Assembly (NCBI RefSeq): GCF_009363755.1
Contig: NZ_CP045417.1
Coordinates: forward strand, 62,001-126,000
Direction of reading: 5' to 3'
DNA length: 64,000 nucleotides
Source: Halomonas sp. THAF5a
GTDB taxonomy: Bacteria > Pseudomonadota > Gammaproteobacteria > Pseudomonadales > Halomonadaceae
The notes under the pieces are model-generated. The model was not told the origin of the DNA. It did no database searches and saw only the letters and a list, made by a program, of their open reading frames with translations. Shown piece by piece: positions 26,851 to 35,302 of the stretch. Position 1 is the stretch's first letter. Each line of letters opens with the position of its first letter. Both the position numbers and the translations under genes were made by a program.

Positions 26851-28019
26851 GGCGTCGACTCCTCCATCAGTGGGCCCAGCTCGACCTGGATCGTGCCGAA
26901 GCCATGGCCGGCCAGTCGGGCACGGAGGCTCTCCAGGTCATGTTCGAGTCGCTGCCGGCTCGACTCGCGGGCCAGGCGCAGGTCGATCTCCACGCGCTCC
27001 GCGTCCATCCATAGCGAGGCCGTCAGGCGGCCGAGTCCGTCGACCTCCAGGTCGATCTCCGAACGCCAGCCGCGCTGCTCGGCGTCCCGGCGGCTGGAGT
27101 CGTCCTGCTCGCCGCTCGGGCGGTCCTGGTGCCCCGGGGGCAGCTGAATCACCAGTGCCATGAAGAGCCCACTCCAGACGTCGCCCTCCCAGCGCAGGGC
27201 GGGCGTCACCAGCATCTCGAGCTGGTGGCGAACGATGCCCTGCAGACTCTCGTGAATCGGTGGCCCCGCAGGGGCTCGCGGTAGTGGCTCGGCCATTGGC
27301 TCGCGGGCGGCGGCGGCCGGTGCCGCCGCGGGCGCGGCGTTGGCCGGGGGCGGCGAGGCGAGGGGAGCGCCGGTCGGCGGTGCCTGTGGTCCAGGGTTCG
27401 CCCCGCGGGGCAGGGGTGCGCCGGGAAGGAAGGGCAGGTCGCGGGGGCCGGCAAGCCCGCTCGGGGCAGTGTCGCCCTGCCGCGCACTCGTGAGGGTGAA
27501 CGGCAGGGTTCGCCACATCTGGGGCTCTTGCTGGAGCTGCTGGCGAGGCATCTCTCCCTTGAACCAGCGGGCCAGGTGCGACTCGTAGAAGAGCCCGCTG
27601 TGGCGGATGCTCTCCTCCAGGCGAGCCGCCACACCGGCCGGCGTCGGTGCCTGTCCGGCCGGCAGCAGCTGCGTCGCGGGGCTGACCGAGGAGGGCGGCG
27701 CCGGAAAGCGTACCAGCAGGTCGGCGATGGTGAGTGCGGAGCGGCTGAGGTGGGTCTGGGTCGAAGCGGGTGACGGCCCCGGGGTCGTCAGCGGCTGAGA
27801 GGGGCGATCCGATGCGGCTCCCGGGGTGCGCCCCGCTCCCGGTAGCGGCGTCGACGGGTGCCGGGCATCGAGGCGCGAGTCGCTGTGCAGGGCCTTCGGT
27901 GCGTCGGCGGGCGAGGTCGGCTTGACCGGCTGGTTGAGGTCCTTGGGCGGCTGGGTATCGACGCGCTTGCCCAGCACCTGGTGCAGCAGGGTATCCAGCA
28001 GCGGGGTGATGCCGCTCAC
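26847..28019 (-). CDS. FliK-like hook-length control paralogue
   Basis: This 390-residue protein is Pro/Ala/Gln-rich and disordered over about 20-230. It ends in a compact domain (about 250-385) with LEVDGLGRLTASLWMDAERVEIDLRLA, seen as segments GLGRLTASLWM and VEIDLRLARES, which follow the FliK C-terminal fold. It is not the main FliK, which lies at 50199-51626 within the fli operon. Linked to FhlB and the chaperones FliT and FliS, it may work on the export switch rather than hook length. The start ATG overlaps fliT by four bases. Confidence 0.72.
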   Translation of the reverse strand: MSGITPLLDTLLHQVLGKRVDTQPPKDLNQPVKPTSPADAPKALHSDSRLDARHPSTPLPGAGRTPGAASDRPSQPLTTPGPSPASTQTHLSRSALTIADLLVRFPAPPSSVSPATQLLPAGQAPTPAGVAARLEESIRHSGLFYESHLARWFKGEMPRQQLQQEPQMWRTLPFTLTSARQGDTAPSGLAGPRDLPFLPGAPLPRGANPGPQAPPTGAPLASPPPANAAPAAAPAAAAREPMAEPLPRAPAGPPIHESLQGIVRHQLEMLVTPALRWEGDVWSGLFMALVIQLPPGHQDRPSGEQDDSSRRDAEQRGWRSEIDLEVDGLGRLTASLWMDAERVEIDLRLARESSRQRLEHDLESLRARLAGHGFGTIQVELGPLMEESTP

Positions 28020-28405
28020 CGGGCGCGGCTGCCTTGGCCGGGATGGCCCGGCTCGCCGACATCATAGGCGCGGTGCAGCTTGCGCTGTCGCTGGGCGGCC
28101 CCGATCAGTTCGCTCAGCTCGTCGCGACGCTCGATCAGGCGCGTGCGGATCTCGAGGTCATTCTCGAGGATCTCCTCGAGCAGCGTCGCCTTGCGGGCTC
28201 GATGCTCGGCGTCCAGCGGGTGTCCGGCCTCGAGCGCCGCCAGCTGCTCCACCAGCACGAGATAGGTGCTCTCCTGGTCGATCAGGGCCGGCCAGTCGGC
28301 GTCGCGCGCCGCGCTCAGCATGTGGCGGGTGCGCGACAGCAGCGCCTCGTAGTACTCGACCAGGGCCTGCTGGCCGATGGGTTCTCCGCCGTACTCCATG
28401 CTCAC
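28016..28405 (-). CDS. fliT: Flagellar export chaperone FliT
   Basis: FliT is the cytoplasmic chaperone of the filament cap protein FliD and, in enterics, also an anti-FlhDC factor. The 129-residue, mostly helical protein has YYEALLSRTRHMLSAARDADWPAL as its N-terminal helix and a charged second half. The identification rests on the helical pattern and on overlap by four bases with fliS. FliD itself is not encoded in the window. Confidence 0.85.
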   Translation of the reverse strand: MSMEYGGEPIGQQALVEYYEALLSRTRHMLSAARDADWPALIDQESTYLVLVEQLAALEAGHPLDAEHRARKATLLEEILENDLEIRTRLIERRDELSELIGAAQRQRKLHRAYDVGEPGHPGQGSRAR

Positions 28406-28821
28406 TGTCCCGGTGCCTTGTCGCCGATCTCACGCCAGGCCGAGGCGATATCGTTCAGCAGCGCCTCGGCCTGGTTCAGGCTCTCGACGTCGTTGCTCCG
28501 GTTGGCCGACAGCAGCAGGCGGGCGACATAGTCGTAGAGGGAGGCGAGACGCTCGGCGATCTCCCCGCCGCGCTCGGCGTCCAGGGCGGCCAGCAGGCCG
28601 TTGTTGACGATATCCAGCGCCTTGGAGATCGCCTTGCCCTTCTCGGCGACGTTACCGTCCTCGAGGTGGATGCGCGCGGTGCGGATGGACGCCTGGGCGC
28701 CATCGAACAGCATCACGATCAGCTGATGGGGACTCGCGGACATCACGGCGCTCTCGACGCCGACCTTGGCATAGGCGCTGGCCCCGCGTCCGTAGGCGGC
28801 GGCTCCTCGCATGGCGCTCAT
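28402..28821 (-). CDS. fliS: Flagellin export chaperone FliS
   Basis: FliS binds flagellin in the cytoplasm and prevents premature assembly. The protein shows the family core YAKVGVESAVMSASPHQLIVMLFDGA and a helical bundle to about residue 130. I place the start at 28821 (MSAMRGAAAYG), ten bases after GGAG; an ATG at 28830 is in frame but only one base from GGAG. fliS normally follows fliC and fliD; here a sigma-28 promoter drives it directly, and neither of those genes is present. Confidence 0.95.
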   Translation of the reverse strand: MSAMRGAAAYGRGASAYAKVGVESAVMSASPHQLIVMLFDGAQASIRTARIHLEDGNVAEKGKAISKALDIVNNGLLAALDAERGGEIAERLASLYDYVARLLLSANRSNDVESLNQAEALLNDIASAWREIGDKAPGQ

Positions 28822-28982
28822 AGGCTGCATGCTCCTGTCGTTAAGGCCTCGCTATCGGGCCGGGGGTGGGAGGTCCATGCGGAAACGTTCGACATGGTGC
28901 TTCTTCCTGCGAAGGCGACAGTCTGACAAGTCGCGCGCCCCCTGTAGTGGTGAACAGCGTCGGTCAGGCTCGTCATTTCTGG

Positions 28983-29009
28983 GTATCGGCCATCCCGGCG
29001 CCGACTTTA
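28983..29009 (-). promoter_or_regulatory. Sigma-28 promoter of fliS operon
   Basis: Minus strand: TAAAGTCG (29009-29002), 11-base spacer, GCCGATAC (28990-28983). The -35 box overlaps the stop codon of the PilZ/HD-GYP gene. It should drive fliS, fliT, the FliK paralogue and fhlB, with a leader of about 155 bases. Confidence 0.87.
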
Positions 29010-30692
29010 GCCTGATACGGGCAGTTCCTCCTGGATGCTGCCGAGCCGCTGGAGGCCGATGCCGTCGCATACCTCGCCGAGCGCCGGCCCGGGCGGCTCG
29101 GGGGCGTCGGCCAGCTGCACCTGGTCGGGTCGCCCCTGTGCATCGAGGGAGCGGACCCAGGCCAGCTGGCCGCTATCGAAGCGGATCAGCGAGCCGATCG
29201 GATAGAGGCCGAAGCGTTGGATGTAGCGCTTCACCCAGCGCTGGTCGAACCGCTCGGGATGAGTCAGCAGGTGACGATAGACGGCGTCGATCCGCCAGGC
29301 GGGGCGATCCGGCCGGTCCCGTCGCATGGCGTCGACGGCGTCCACCACCGCGGCGGCCCGTGCCAGCTCGTGCAGGCGATCCCCGGTCAGACCGCGCGGG
29401 TAGCCGCTGCCGTCCAGGCGCTCGTTGACGTTATGGGCCACCGATTCGAGGATGTTGGCGGAGAGCCAGTGACAGCGCCCCATGCGACGCATCAGCTCCT
29501 CCACGTGGCCCTGCATCTGGCGCCACTGCCGCTCGTCGGGATGGCTCAGCTCCCAGTACTCGGCCGGCCATCGGGCCTTGCCCAGGTCGTGCACCATGGC
29601 GCTGGCCGCCATGGCCTTGCTCAGCTCCCGGGGGATGGGCGGCTGGCCGGCCAGATCCAGCAGGTAGACGCTCATGGCCAGGCCGTGGCGCACCAGTCGG
29701 GACTCGTGCTGTAGGCAGCGGGTGGCGAAGAGCAGGCCGTCACGATCCTCGTCGTGAAGCAGCAGCATGCGATCGGCGTGGCGCGACAGCTGTATCGCGT
29801 CCACCTCGCCGCCCTGCTGCAGTTCGAGCAGCTGGGCATCCAGGTAGCCGGCGATGCGCGCCAGCCGCTTGGTCATGGGGGTGGCGTACTCCTGGGTGTT
29901 GCGCCGTCCCACGGTAGGCGGCGATGCGGCCTGGGTCTGGAAGAGCAGCGACGGCAGTCTCGACGCCTCGCTGCCCTCGGCATAGCGCGCGGACTCGCGC
30001 TCGATCTCGCGGACGAAGAACCAGAGCTGGCGCTCCTGCTCACTGCTCGGGCTGGCGAAGCGGAAGCCGGCCAGGATCACCTGGCGGGCGGTATCCACGG
30101 TGTGGTGGCGCGGCGAGGCGCGCACCGAGAAGCGGGTGTCATTGGGGAAGCAGAGTTCCACCTCCAGCGGCTGGCTGGCCTCCGCCAGGATGGCGCTGGC
30201 GCTGAGGTCCAGCTCCAGCTGGCAGCCCTCCAGGGAGAGGTCCTTGAGGTCCCCCTGGACCGAGCCGTCCTTGCCATCGCGAAGGATGGCGCCCACCTCC
30301 ATGCCGAGCCGCAGTCGGGCCCGAAAGGAGGCGCGACGCTGCAGTACCTCGAGGTGGTAGGGGAAGGGGCAGGTGCAGACCAGGCGCCCCTCCGCCTCGT
30401 GGCATTCGTGCGCGGTCAGCATCGGGGTGCGCATCATCTTGCCCTCGACCTGGCCCAGCAGGCGAAACGGCTGGCCGCGCTTCAGTTCGCCGGCGACCTC
30501 GCGGATGGCGCTGATGTCCAGGGTCAACAGGGCGGCATCGGGCTGCTGCTCCGCGACCAGCACCGGAAGCGGCTTGCTGCCCGGGGCGTCCACCTGCAGG
30601 GATGCCCCGCCCGGTTCGATCAGCGTCTGCAGCAGCGTCTCGATTTCCGCGGGGCTCTCCACGCGGGTGTAGCCATGCTCTTGCTGGACCAT
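29007..30692 (-). CDS. YcgR/PilZ-type domain with C-terminal HD-GYP-like domain
   Basis: This 561-residue protein has an N-terminal YcgR-like region (about 1-110) and a PilZ domain (about 115-220). PilZ traits are RRASFRARLRLGM, where RxxxR matches the c-di-GMP motif, and LSLEGCQLEL in place of D/NxSxxG. A helical linker follows, then an HD-GYP-like domain (about 315-500). That domain keeps AMVHDLGKARWP and DGSGYPRGL, but the HHE before DGSGYP reads VNE, so two usual metal-binding histidines are gone. The ATG at 30692 follows AGAGGA; an earlier in-frame start would lie inside the promoter. With its own sigma-28 promoter it is likely a late-class brake or sensor of motility. Catalysis is doubtful. 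Confidence 0.82.
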   Translation of the reverse strand: MVQQEHGYTRVESPAEIETLLQTLIEPGGASLQVDAPGSKPLPVLVAEQQPDAALLTLDISAIREVAGELKRGQPFRLLGQVEGKMMRTPMLTAHECHEAEGRLVCTCPFPYHLEVLQRRASFRARLRLGMEVGAILRDGKDGSVQGDLKDLSLEGCQLELDLSASAILAEASQPLEVELCFPNDTRFSVRASPRHHTVDTARQVILAGFRFASPSSEQERQLWFFVREIERESARYAEGSEASRLPSLLFQTQAASPPTVGRRNTQEYATPMTKRLARIAGYLDAQLLELQQGGEVDAIQLSRHADRMLLLHDEDRDGLLFATRCLQHESRLVRHGLAMSVYLLDLAGQPPIPRELSKAMAASAMVHDLGKARWPAEYWELSHPDERQWRQMQGHVEELMRRMGRCHWLSANILESVAHNVNERLDGSGYPRGLTGDRLHELARAAAVVDAVDAMRRDRPDRPAWRIDAVYRHLLTHPERFDQRWVKRYIQRFGLYPIGSLIRFDSGQLAWVRSLDAQGRPDQVQLADAPEPPGPALGEVCDGIGLQRLGSIQEELPVSG

Positions 30693-30727
30693 CCTGTCCT
30701 CTTGCTCGCCGGTTTCTCCTGCTGCTG

Positions 30728-30754
30728 ATATCGGCGGCATGGCGGGCATCTTTA
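30728..30754 (-). promoter_or_regulatory. Sigma-28 promoter of the PilZ/HD-GYP gene
   Basis: Minus strand: TAAAGATG (30754-30747), 11-base spacer, GCCGATAT (30735-30728). It ends 36 bases before the ATG at 30692 and supports that start. Confidence 0.88.
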
Positions 30755-30764
30755 GGCGGAGGTC

Positions 30765-30791
30765 TCAAGTTCGGCGGTGAGCGGCCGATAA
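30765..30791 (+). promoter_or_regulatory. Sigma-28 promoter of the GGDEF-EAL gene
   Basis: Plus strand: TCAAGTTC (30765-30772), 11-base spacer, GCCGATAA (30784-30791). It is divergent from the neighbouring minus-strand sigma-28 site, only ten bases away, and leaves a leader of about 140 bases before the GTG start. Confidence 0.88.
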
Positions 30792-30934
30792 CCTGAGTCG
30801 CCAGCTGGGTCTTTCCGGTCTCTTCGAGATCCAGGGTGCGATATCATGATGTCCTCGCCGGAGCGCGACGTTCCGGGCGGGACAGGGTATTCCTGGCCTA
30901 GTCTGTTTGAGACCATCACCTCCGGGAGTTGCCC

Positions 30935-32683
30935 GTGTCCAACGACAGTGGTGAAGCGCCGCCTCAAGCTCCCGTCGGGCAGGAGGGAGCCACGCCGATG
31001 CGGCATCCGGCCCTGCTGTTTCGACTGCTGCTGGAGCACGTCCCGATGGCCGTGGTGGCGCTCGATGCCAGGGACGAGGTGCTGTGGACCAACCCCGGCT
31101 TCCTGGCGCTGCTTGGGGCCGACTCGAACCTCGTCGGCAGGCGTCTGACCGATATCCTGCGCATGGTCACCTGGCTCCCCGTGCAGCCAGAGGGTGAGCA
31201 CCACTCGCCGGGCCTCTGCTGGCAGCGTGTCTGGCTGGCCAGCGAAGGGCGCGAGGCGTCGAGGGTGGTGCTGATGGCCGAGATGCTTCCGGAGGATGCT
31301 CCGGCGGACGTGGCCAGGCTGCTGGCCTTCGTGGATCTCCAGGACGGCCAGGTGGAGGCCGTGCCGCCCCTCTCGGACCCGCACACCGGCCTGGCCAGTC
31401 AATGGGTCTTCGAGGACCGCCTGCGCCATGCGACGGCGCGGGCGGATCGTCATGCTCAGCCCCTCGCCGTGCTGATGATGCGGCTGGATCGGGCCGACGA
31501 GATCCGGCGCTCCTGCGGCGAGTCGGCCATGGCGACCCTGACGGCGCAGATCGGCCGCCGGCTGGCGGGCACGCTGCGCGACGAGGACAGCATCGTCTAC
31601 CTGGGCGGCGATCGCTGGGCGGCGCTGGTCGAGCATCCGGCGTCGGCGGAGAGCCTGCAGGCCGCCGCACTGCGCTGCCTCGAGGCCATGGAGGCGCCGT
31701 TCACGCTGAGTCGTCCGCCAATGCTGCTGACGTTGTCCGTCGGCATTGCCCTCTATCCTGACGACGGCGTCACCTCGGAACAGCTGATGGCCCGCGCCGC
31801 TCAGGCGCTGGAAGCGGCGCGGCCGGCAGGCTATGCCTTCTACGACCGGGGCCTGAAGCAGAGGCTCTCGCGGCGCATGGCGCTGCGCCGCCGCCTGCAG
31901 GAAGCCCTGCTCTCCCCCGATCGCCACTTCGTCGTGGTCTACCAGCCCCAGGTCGATCTGGCCAGCGGCCGCTGCGTCGGCGTCGAGGCGCTGGTGCGCT
32001 GGCGACACCCCGAGCGGGGCATGCTACCCCCCGACGATTTCCTGCCGATGGTGGCCGAGATGGCGCAGATGGTCCGGCTCGACCGCTTTGTCATCGAGCG
32101 GGTCATCGCCCAGCACCATGACTGGCAGGCCACCGGTGGCCCGCTCTCGGAGCTGGTGATAGCGGTCAATCTCGATGCCAGCCTGCTGGAGCAGAATGTC
32201 TTCGACGGTCGTCCGCTGGACCGTTTCCTGCGGGAGTGCGGTGGCGATCTGGACTGGCTGTCGCTGGAGATCGATGCGCGATCGCTCTCGTCGCAGGCCG
32301 AGGCCCACGGACTGCTGCTGCGCCGCCTGTCCCGGATGGGCGTAGGGCTGGTGGTCGACAACCTGGGCGAGTCCCCGGTGGATCTGACGCGCCTGGCAAT
32401 GCTGCCGGTCTCGCAGGGCAAGATCGGCCGCGAGCTGGTGCACGGGCTGACCGATAGCCGTCCCTTTGCGCGCCAGGCGGTCAGCGCTCTCGCACAATGT
32501 CTGAAGGCGCTGCAGCTCGGCAGCATCATGGTCGGGGTGGAGTCGACCGAGGAACTCGCCGCGGCTCGGCGCAAGGGCGTCGGCCGTGTTCAGGGCAACC
32601 TGCTGGGGCCGCCGATGGCGGCCGACGCCCTGGCCACCTGGCTGGCGGAGCGTCCCGACCGATGGGTGCTGCGGGAATCGTGA
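30935..32683 (+). CDS. PAS-GGDEF-EAL protein with altered catalytic motifs
   Basis: This 582-residue protein has a PAS-like domain (about 30-135), a GGDEF domain (about 150-300) and an EAL domain (about 315-570). The GGDEF motif reads GGDRW, so cyclase activity is unlikely. The EAL signature EALVRW, VNLDASLL and the lysine in QGKIGRELV are present. However, the usual DDFGTG reads DNLGES, losing a metal-binding aspartate, so phosphodiesterase activity is also doubtful. Both domains may have become ligand- or protein-binding modules. The GTG at 30935 follows GGGAG by six bases. The sigma-28 promoter upstream ties it to flagellar timing. Confidence 0.88.
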   Translation: MSNDSGEAPPQAPVGQEGATPMRHPALLFRLLLEHVPMAVVALDARDEVLWTNPGFLALLGADSNLVGRRLTDILRMVTWLPVQPEGEHHSPGLCWQRVWLASEGREASRVVLMAEMLPEDAPADVARLLAFVDLQDGQVEAVPPLSDPHTGLASQWVFEDRLRHATARADRHAQPLAVLMMRLDRADEIRRSCGESAMATLTAQIGRRLAGTLRDEDSIVYLGGDRWAALVEHPASAESLQAAALRCLEAMEAPFTLSRPPMLLTLSVGIALYPDDGVTSEQLMARAAQALEAARPAGYAFYDRGLKQRLSRRMALRRRLQEALLSPDRHFVVVYQPQVDLASGRCVGVEALVRWRHPERGMLPPDDFLPMVAEMAQMVRLDRFVIERVIAQHHDWQATGGPLSELVIAVNLDASLLEQNVFDGRPLDRFLRECGGDLDWLSLEIDARSLSSQAEAHGLLLRRLSRMGVGLVVDNLGESPVDLTRLAMLPVSQGKIGRELVHGLTDSRPFARQAVSALAQCLKALQLGSIMVGVESTEELAAARRKGVGRVQGNLLGPPMAADALATWLAERPDRWVLRES

Positions 32684-32729
32684 TGAAGTTCGCCGTGCCG
32701 GAGGCGGCGGCCTGAGGCGGCAGGAGGCA

Positions 32730-33179
32730 TCAGGCGGAGGTGTTCAACCGTCGCTGCCCTATGGTGGCCCGCCCGTCGGCGGCGTAGACGGACTTCTCGG
32801 CGATGCGGTGGATGTAGTCGAGCATCTGCTGGTTGTGCGCCATGCGCAGGCCGATCAGGCGGCCGTTGCGCTCGTTCAGCCGGGCGGTGCGGGCCGCCAT
32901 GTCGAGGGTGGCCTGCCACTGCGCGAGGCAGCCGGCGTCCTCGGCCGCCTGGCGGGCGCCGCTGGCGTCATCGGCGTAGCCGAGCTTGCGCTGCACCTTT
33001 GCGCGACTCGTCTCGGTCTCCTCGAGGCGCTGCAGTAGCCTCGCCTTCTCCTCGGCGATCTCCTCGAGGCGTGTGCCATCGATCGTGCCGTTGAGCAGCT
33101 GCGCCTGCTCGTGGTCGAGCAGGTTGGTCAGGGCCCCGAGCCGGGATTGCTGCTGCTCGAGCAGGCGCTGCAGGCTCAT
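32730..33179 (-). CDS. flgN: Flagellar chaperone FlgN
   Basis: FlgN is the export chaperone of the hook-filament junction proteins FlgK and FlgL. The 149-residue protein is helical and charged (LEEIAEEKARLLQRLEETET) with a C-terminal helix MLDYIHRIAEKSVYAADG followed by the NTSA end. It overlaps flgM by four bases. It converges with the GGDEF-EAL gene over a 46-base gap without a clear terminator. Confidence 0.92.
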   Translation of the reverse strand: MSLQRLLEQQQSRLGALTNLLDHEQAQLLNGTIDGTRLEEIAEEKARLLQRLEETETSRAKVQRKLGYADDASGARQAAEDAGCLAQWQATLDMAARTARLNERNGRLIGLRMAHNQQMLDYIHRIAEKSVYAADGRATIGQRRLNTSA

Positions 33180-33469
33180 TCGCCGCGCTCCTCTCCGCTC
33201 AGCAGGTCCTGGACGCTGGCGATCAGGCCGTCGGCGATGCGCTCGGCCCGCACGTCCAGCCGTCCCTCGCGAATGGCCTCGCGCAGCTCCTCGACGCGTG
33301 CGGTGTCGATGTCCTGGCTGGCGTCCGTGGCGCCCTGGCTCAGGTGGGTCGTGGCGGAGGGGCCGGCGTCCTGTCGCTGGGTGCGCTGCGTGCCTTCTGC
33401 CTTGCGGCTCTCGTCACGCGGCTCCGCCTGGCCGGCACGCGGCAGGGGATGGAGGTTGTCGATTTTCAC
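33176..33469 (-). CDS. flgM: Anti-sigma-28 factor FlgM
   Basis: FlgM holds FliA inactive and is exported once the hook is complete, releasing late gene expression. The 97-residue protein has a disordered N-terminal half. The FliA-binding C-terminal half starts DIDTARVEELREAIREGRLDV and continues ERIADGLIASVQDLL. The start is GTG at 33469 with GAGG eight bases upstream. Its own near-perfect sigma-28 promoter provides the known feedback loop. Confidence 0.96.
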   Translation of the reverse strand: MKIDNLHPLPRAGQAEPRDESRKAEGTQRTQRQDAGPSATTHLSQGATDASQDIDTARVEELREAIREGRLDVRAERIADGLIASVQDLLSGEERGE

Positions 33470-33503
33470 GGTGATGGCCTCGTGACCGATGTGTTGATGA
33501 AGG

Positions 33504-33530
33504 GTATCGGCCGAAGAATCGCGAACTTTA
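33504..33530 (-). promoter_or_regulatory. Sigma-28 promoter of flgMN
   Basis: Minus strand: TAAAGTTC (33530-33523), 11-base spacer, GCCGATAC (33511-33504). Fourteen of 16 bases match the E. coli FliA consensus. Confidence 0.92.
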
Positions 33531-33580
33531 GTGCGGCGTATGGCATGCAGCCGGTGTGGCAGAGTGTGTAAGCGAAGCGC

Positions 33581-34306
33581 TTAAAAGTCCACGGCCAGGC
33601 GCCCCTCGCCGACGATCCGCGCCTCGAGGATCTCGCGGCCGGCGAGGCGCACGCGGATCCGCTCTCCCCGGCCGCCCGCCGCCAGCGCCTCGCCGTTGCG
33701 CGTCACCCGAAAGCCCGCGCCGCGCGCCTCGATCACCACCTGCTGTCCCCGCCTGACCAGCGGCCGCGTACGCAGATGGTAGCGCTGCAGCGTCTGGCCC
33801 GCCGCCAGGGTGCGAGTGGCCTGCTGGCCGATCGCCCGGTCAAGGTCGAGGACTGCCTGGCGGGGCAGTCGATCCAGGCGGCCGGCGACCAGGGTCAGGT
33901 CCGCCGGGCGGATCGTCTCGCCGGCACGCACCTCTCGCGCCAGTGTCACGTAGTGCCCGGTGACCGAGATCTCGGCCTGCAGGTAGCGCACCCGGCCGTC
34001 ATCGCCGCAGCGCACGCCCACGGCGACGCGACCCGCCGGCCTGTCGGCGGCGCGGGGCAGGAAGATGTCGGGCTCTGGGCAGGTGGGCAGGGCGGCCCGT
34101 GGCGGATGCACCTCGACGGTGACCTCGTCACCCGCCTTGTCGCCCGGTCGTGCGGCGCGCTCCAGCAGGAAGTCGTTGACCTTGGCCAGCAGGACCTCAT
34201 CGCCGGCACTTTCGGCGGCATGGCTCGGTCCGGCCAGCAGCAGGGCCATCGCCAGCAGGCGAGCGGCGTGCCGGAGGCGGCGAAGTGATCGGCGGTGGCG
34301 CAGCAT
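33581..34306 (-). CDS. flgA: P-ring assembly chaperone FlgA
   Basis: FlgA is a periplasmic chaperone for P-ring assembly by FlgI. The 241-residue protein has a signal peptide (RLLAMALLLAGPSHA, cleavage near residue 30) and an SAF domain in its second half (LAREVRAGETIRPADLTLV, then AAGQTLQRYHLRTRPLVRRGQ in segments). It reads away from flgB, leaving a 161-base divergent promoter region. Confidence 0.95.
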   Translation of the reverse strand: MLRHRRSLRRLRHAARLLAMALLLAGPSHAAESAGDEVLLAKVNDFLLERAARPGDKAGDEVTVEVHPPRAALPTCPEPDIFLPRAADRPAGRVAVGVRCGDDGRVRYLQAEISVTGHYVTLAREVRAGETIRPADLTLVAGRLDRLPRQAVLDLDRAIGQQATRTLAAGQTLQRYHLRTRPLVRRGQQVVIEARGAGFRVTRNGEALAAGGRGERIRVRLAGREILEARIVGEGRLAVDF

Positions 34307-34467
34307 GTCGTGGCCAGGCTTGGGAGTGATGCCACGATTCTAGCGGTCGTCCCCGCGGCGAAACTCGTGAATTGGCCCTCCGAATGTCGGCTGTTCGTGC
34401 CTTTGTCATGACAGGGGCTTGGCTATTCTCCATCGTCGACTCACTACCTTTTGCGGGGAGCGCCGAG
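34307..34467. promoter_or_regulatory. Divergent flgA/flgB promoter region
   Basis: A candidate flgB promoter has TATTCT at 34424-34429 as -10 and a weak TTTGTC at 34402-34407 as -35 (16-base spacer). ACAGGGGCT (34411-34419) just before it is also found upstream of fliE, together with the same CTATTCTC. A poor -35 is expected for an FlhDC-activated class 2 promoter. GCGGGGAG precedes the flgB ATG. Confidence 0.5.
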
Positions 34468-34875
34468 ATGATCGATCGGCTCGAAGCCTCTTTGAACTTC
34501 CACCAGCAGGCCCTGGGGCTGCGCCAGGAACGCCAGAAGGTGCTGGCCAGCAACATCGCCAATGCCGATACGCCGGGCTACAAGGCCCGCGACATGAACT
34601 TCGCCAGCGAGCTCAACAAGGCCGTGCAGCAGGGCGGGAGCGAGGGACTTTCGCTGTCGCGGACCTCCTCGCGCCATCTCGAGGGCCAGGGGCTGCCTTC
34701 GGGCTCGCGCGACCTGCTCTATCGGGTGCCGGCCCAGCCGAGCCTCGACGGCAACACCGTCGACATGGACCGCGAGCGCACCCAGTTCGCCGACAACTCG
34801 GTGCGCTACCAGGCGGCGCTGACGATCCTCAACAGCCGTATCCAGGGCCTCAAGAAGGCCATGCAGCCCGAATAA
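34468..34875 (+). CDS. flgB: Flagellar rod protein FlgB
   Basis: FlgB is a proximal rod subunit. The 135-residue protein shows the rod motif LASNIANADTPGYKARDMNF and the C-terminal coiled-coil helix VRYQAALTILNSRIQGLKKAM. I start at 34468 (MIDRLEASLNFHQQAL), which is preceded by GGGGAG; a longer in-frame reading begins in the promoter region and lacks rod-protein character. It opens the flgBCDEFGHIJ(KL) run. Confidence 0.97.
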   Translation: MIDRLEASLNFHQQALGLRQERQKVLASNIANADTPGYKARDMNFASELNKAVQQGGSEGLSLSRTSSRHLEGQGLPSGSRDLLYRVPAQPSLDGNTVDMDRERTQFADNSVRYQAALTILNSRIQGLKKAMQPE

Positions 34876-34890
34876 TCCAGGAGCGACCCC

Positions 34891-35298
34891 ATGTCGATGT
34901 TCTCCATCTTCGATATCTCCGGCTCGGCCATGAGCGCCCAGTCGCAGCGCATGAACGTCACCGCCAGCAATCTGGCCAACGCGGACAGCGTCGCCGGCCC
35001 CGACGGCGAGGCCTACCGGGCCAAGCAGGTGATGTTCGAGAGCCGCGCCCGGACCCGCGACGGCATCGGCGGCGTGGGCGTGCGCGAGGTGGTGGACGAC
35101 CCCTCGCCCATGCGCCAGGAGTATCGCCCCGGCCACCCCCTGGCCGACGAGGCGGGCTACGTGACCATGCCCAACGTCGACCCGGTGGGCGAGATGGTCA
35201 ACATGATCTCCGCCTCGCGCTCCTACCAGGCCAACGTCGAGGTGATGAACACCAACAAGCAGTTGATGCTCAAGACACTGACCCTGGGCGAGGGATAA
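34891..35298 (+). CDS. flgC: Flagellar rod protein FlgC
   Basis: FlgC is the second proximal rod protein. The 135-residue protein begins [20 protein letters not shown] with the flagellar rod signature [12 protein letters not shown]. It ends with [20 protein letters not shown], the terminal helix shared by axial proteins. AGGAG lies nine bases before the ATG. Confidence 0.98.
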   Translation: MSMFSIFDISGSAMSAQSQRMNVTASNLANADSVAGPDGEAYRAKQVMFESRARTRDGIGGVGVREVVDDPSPMRQEYRPGHPLADEAGYVTMPNVDPVGEMVNMISASRSYQANVEVMNTNKQLMLKTLTLGEG

Positions 35299-35302
35299 CC
35301 AC

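Noticed and set aside
30693..30749. Earlier start for the PilZ/HD-GYP gene at 30749
   Set aside because: The start would lie within the -35 box of its own sigma-28 promoter.
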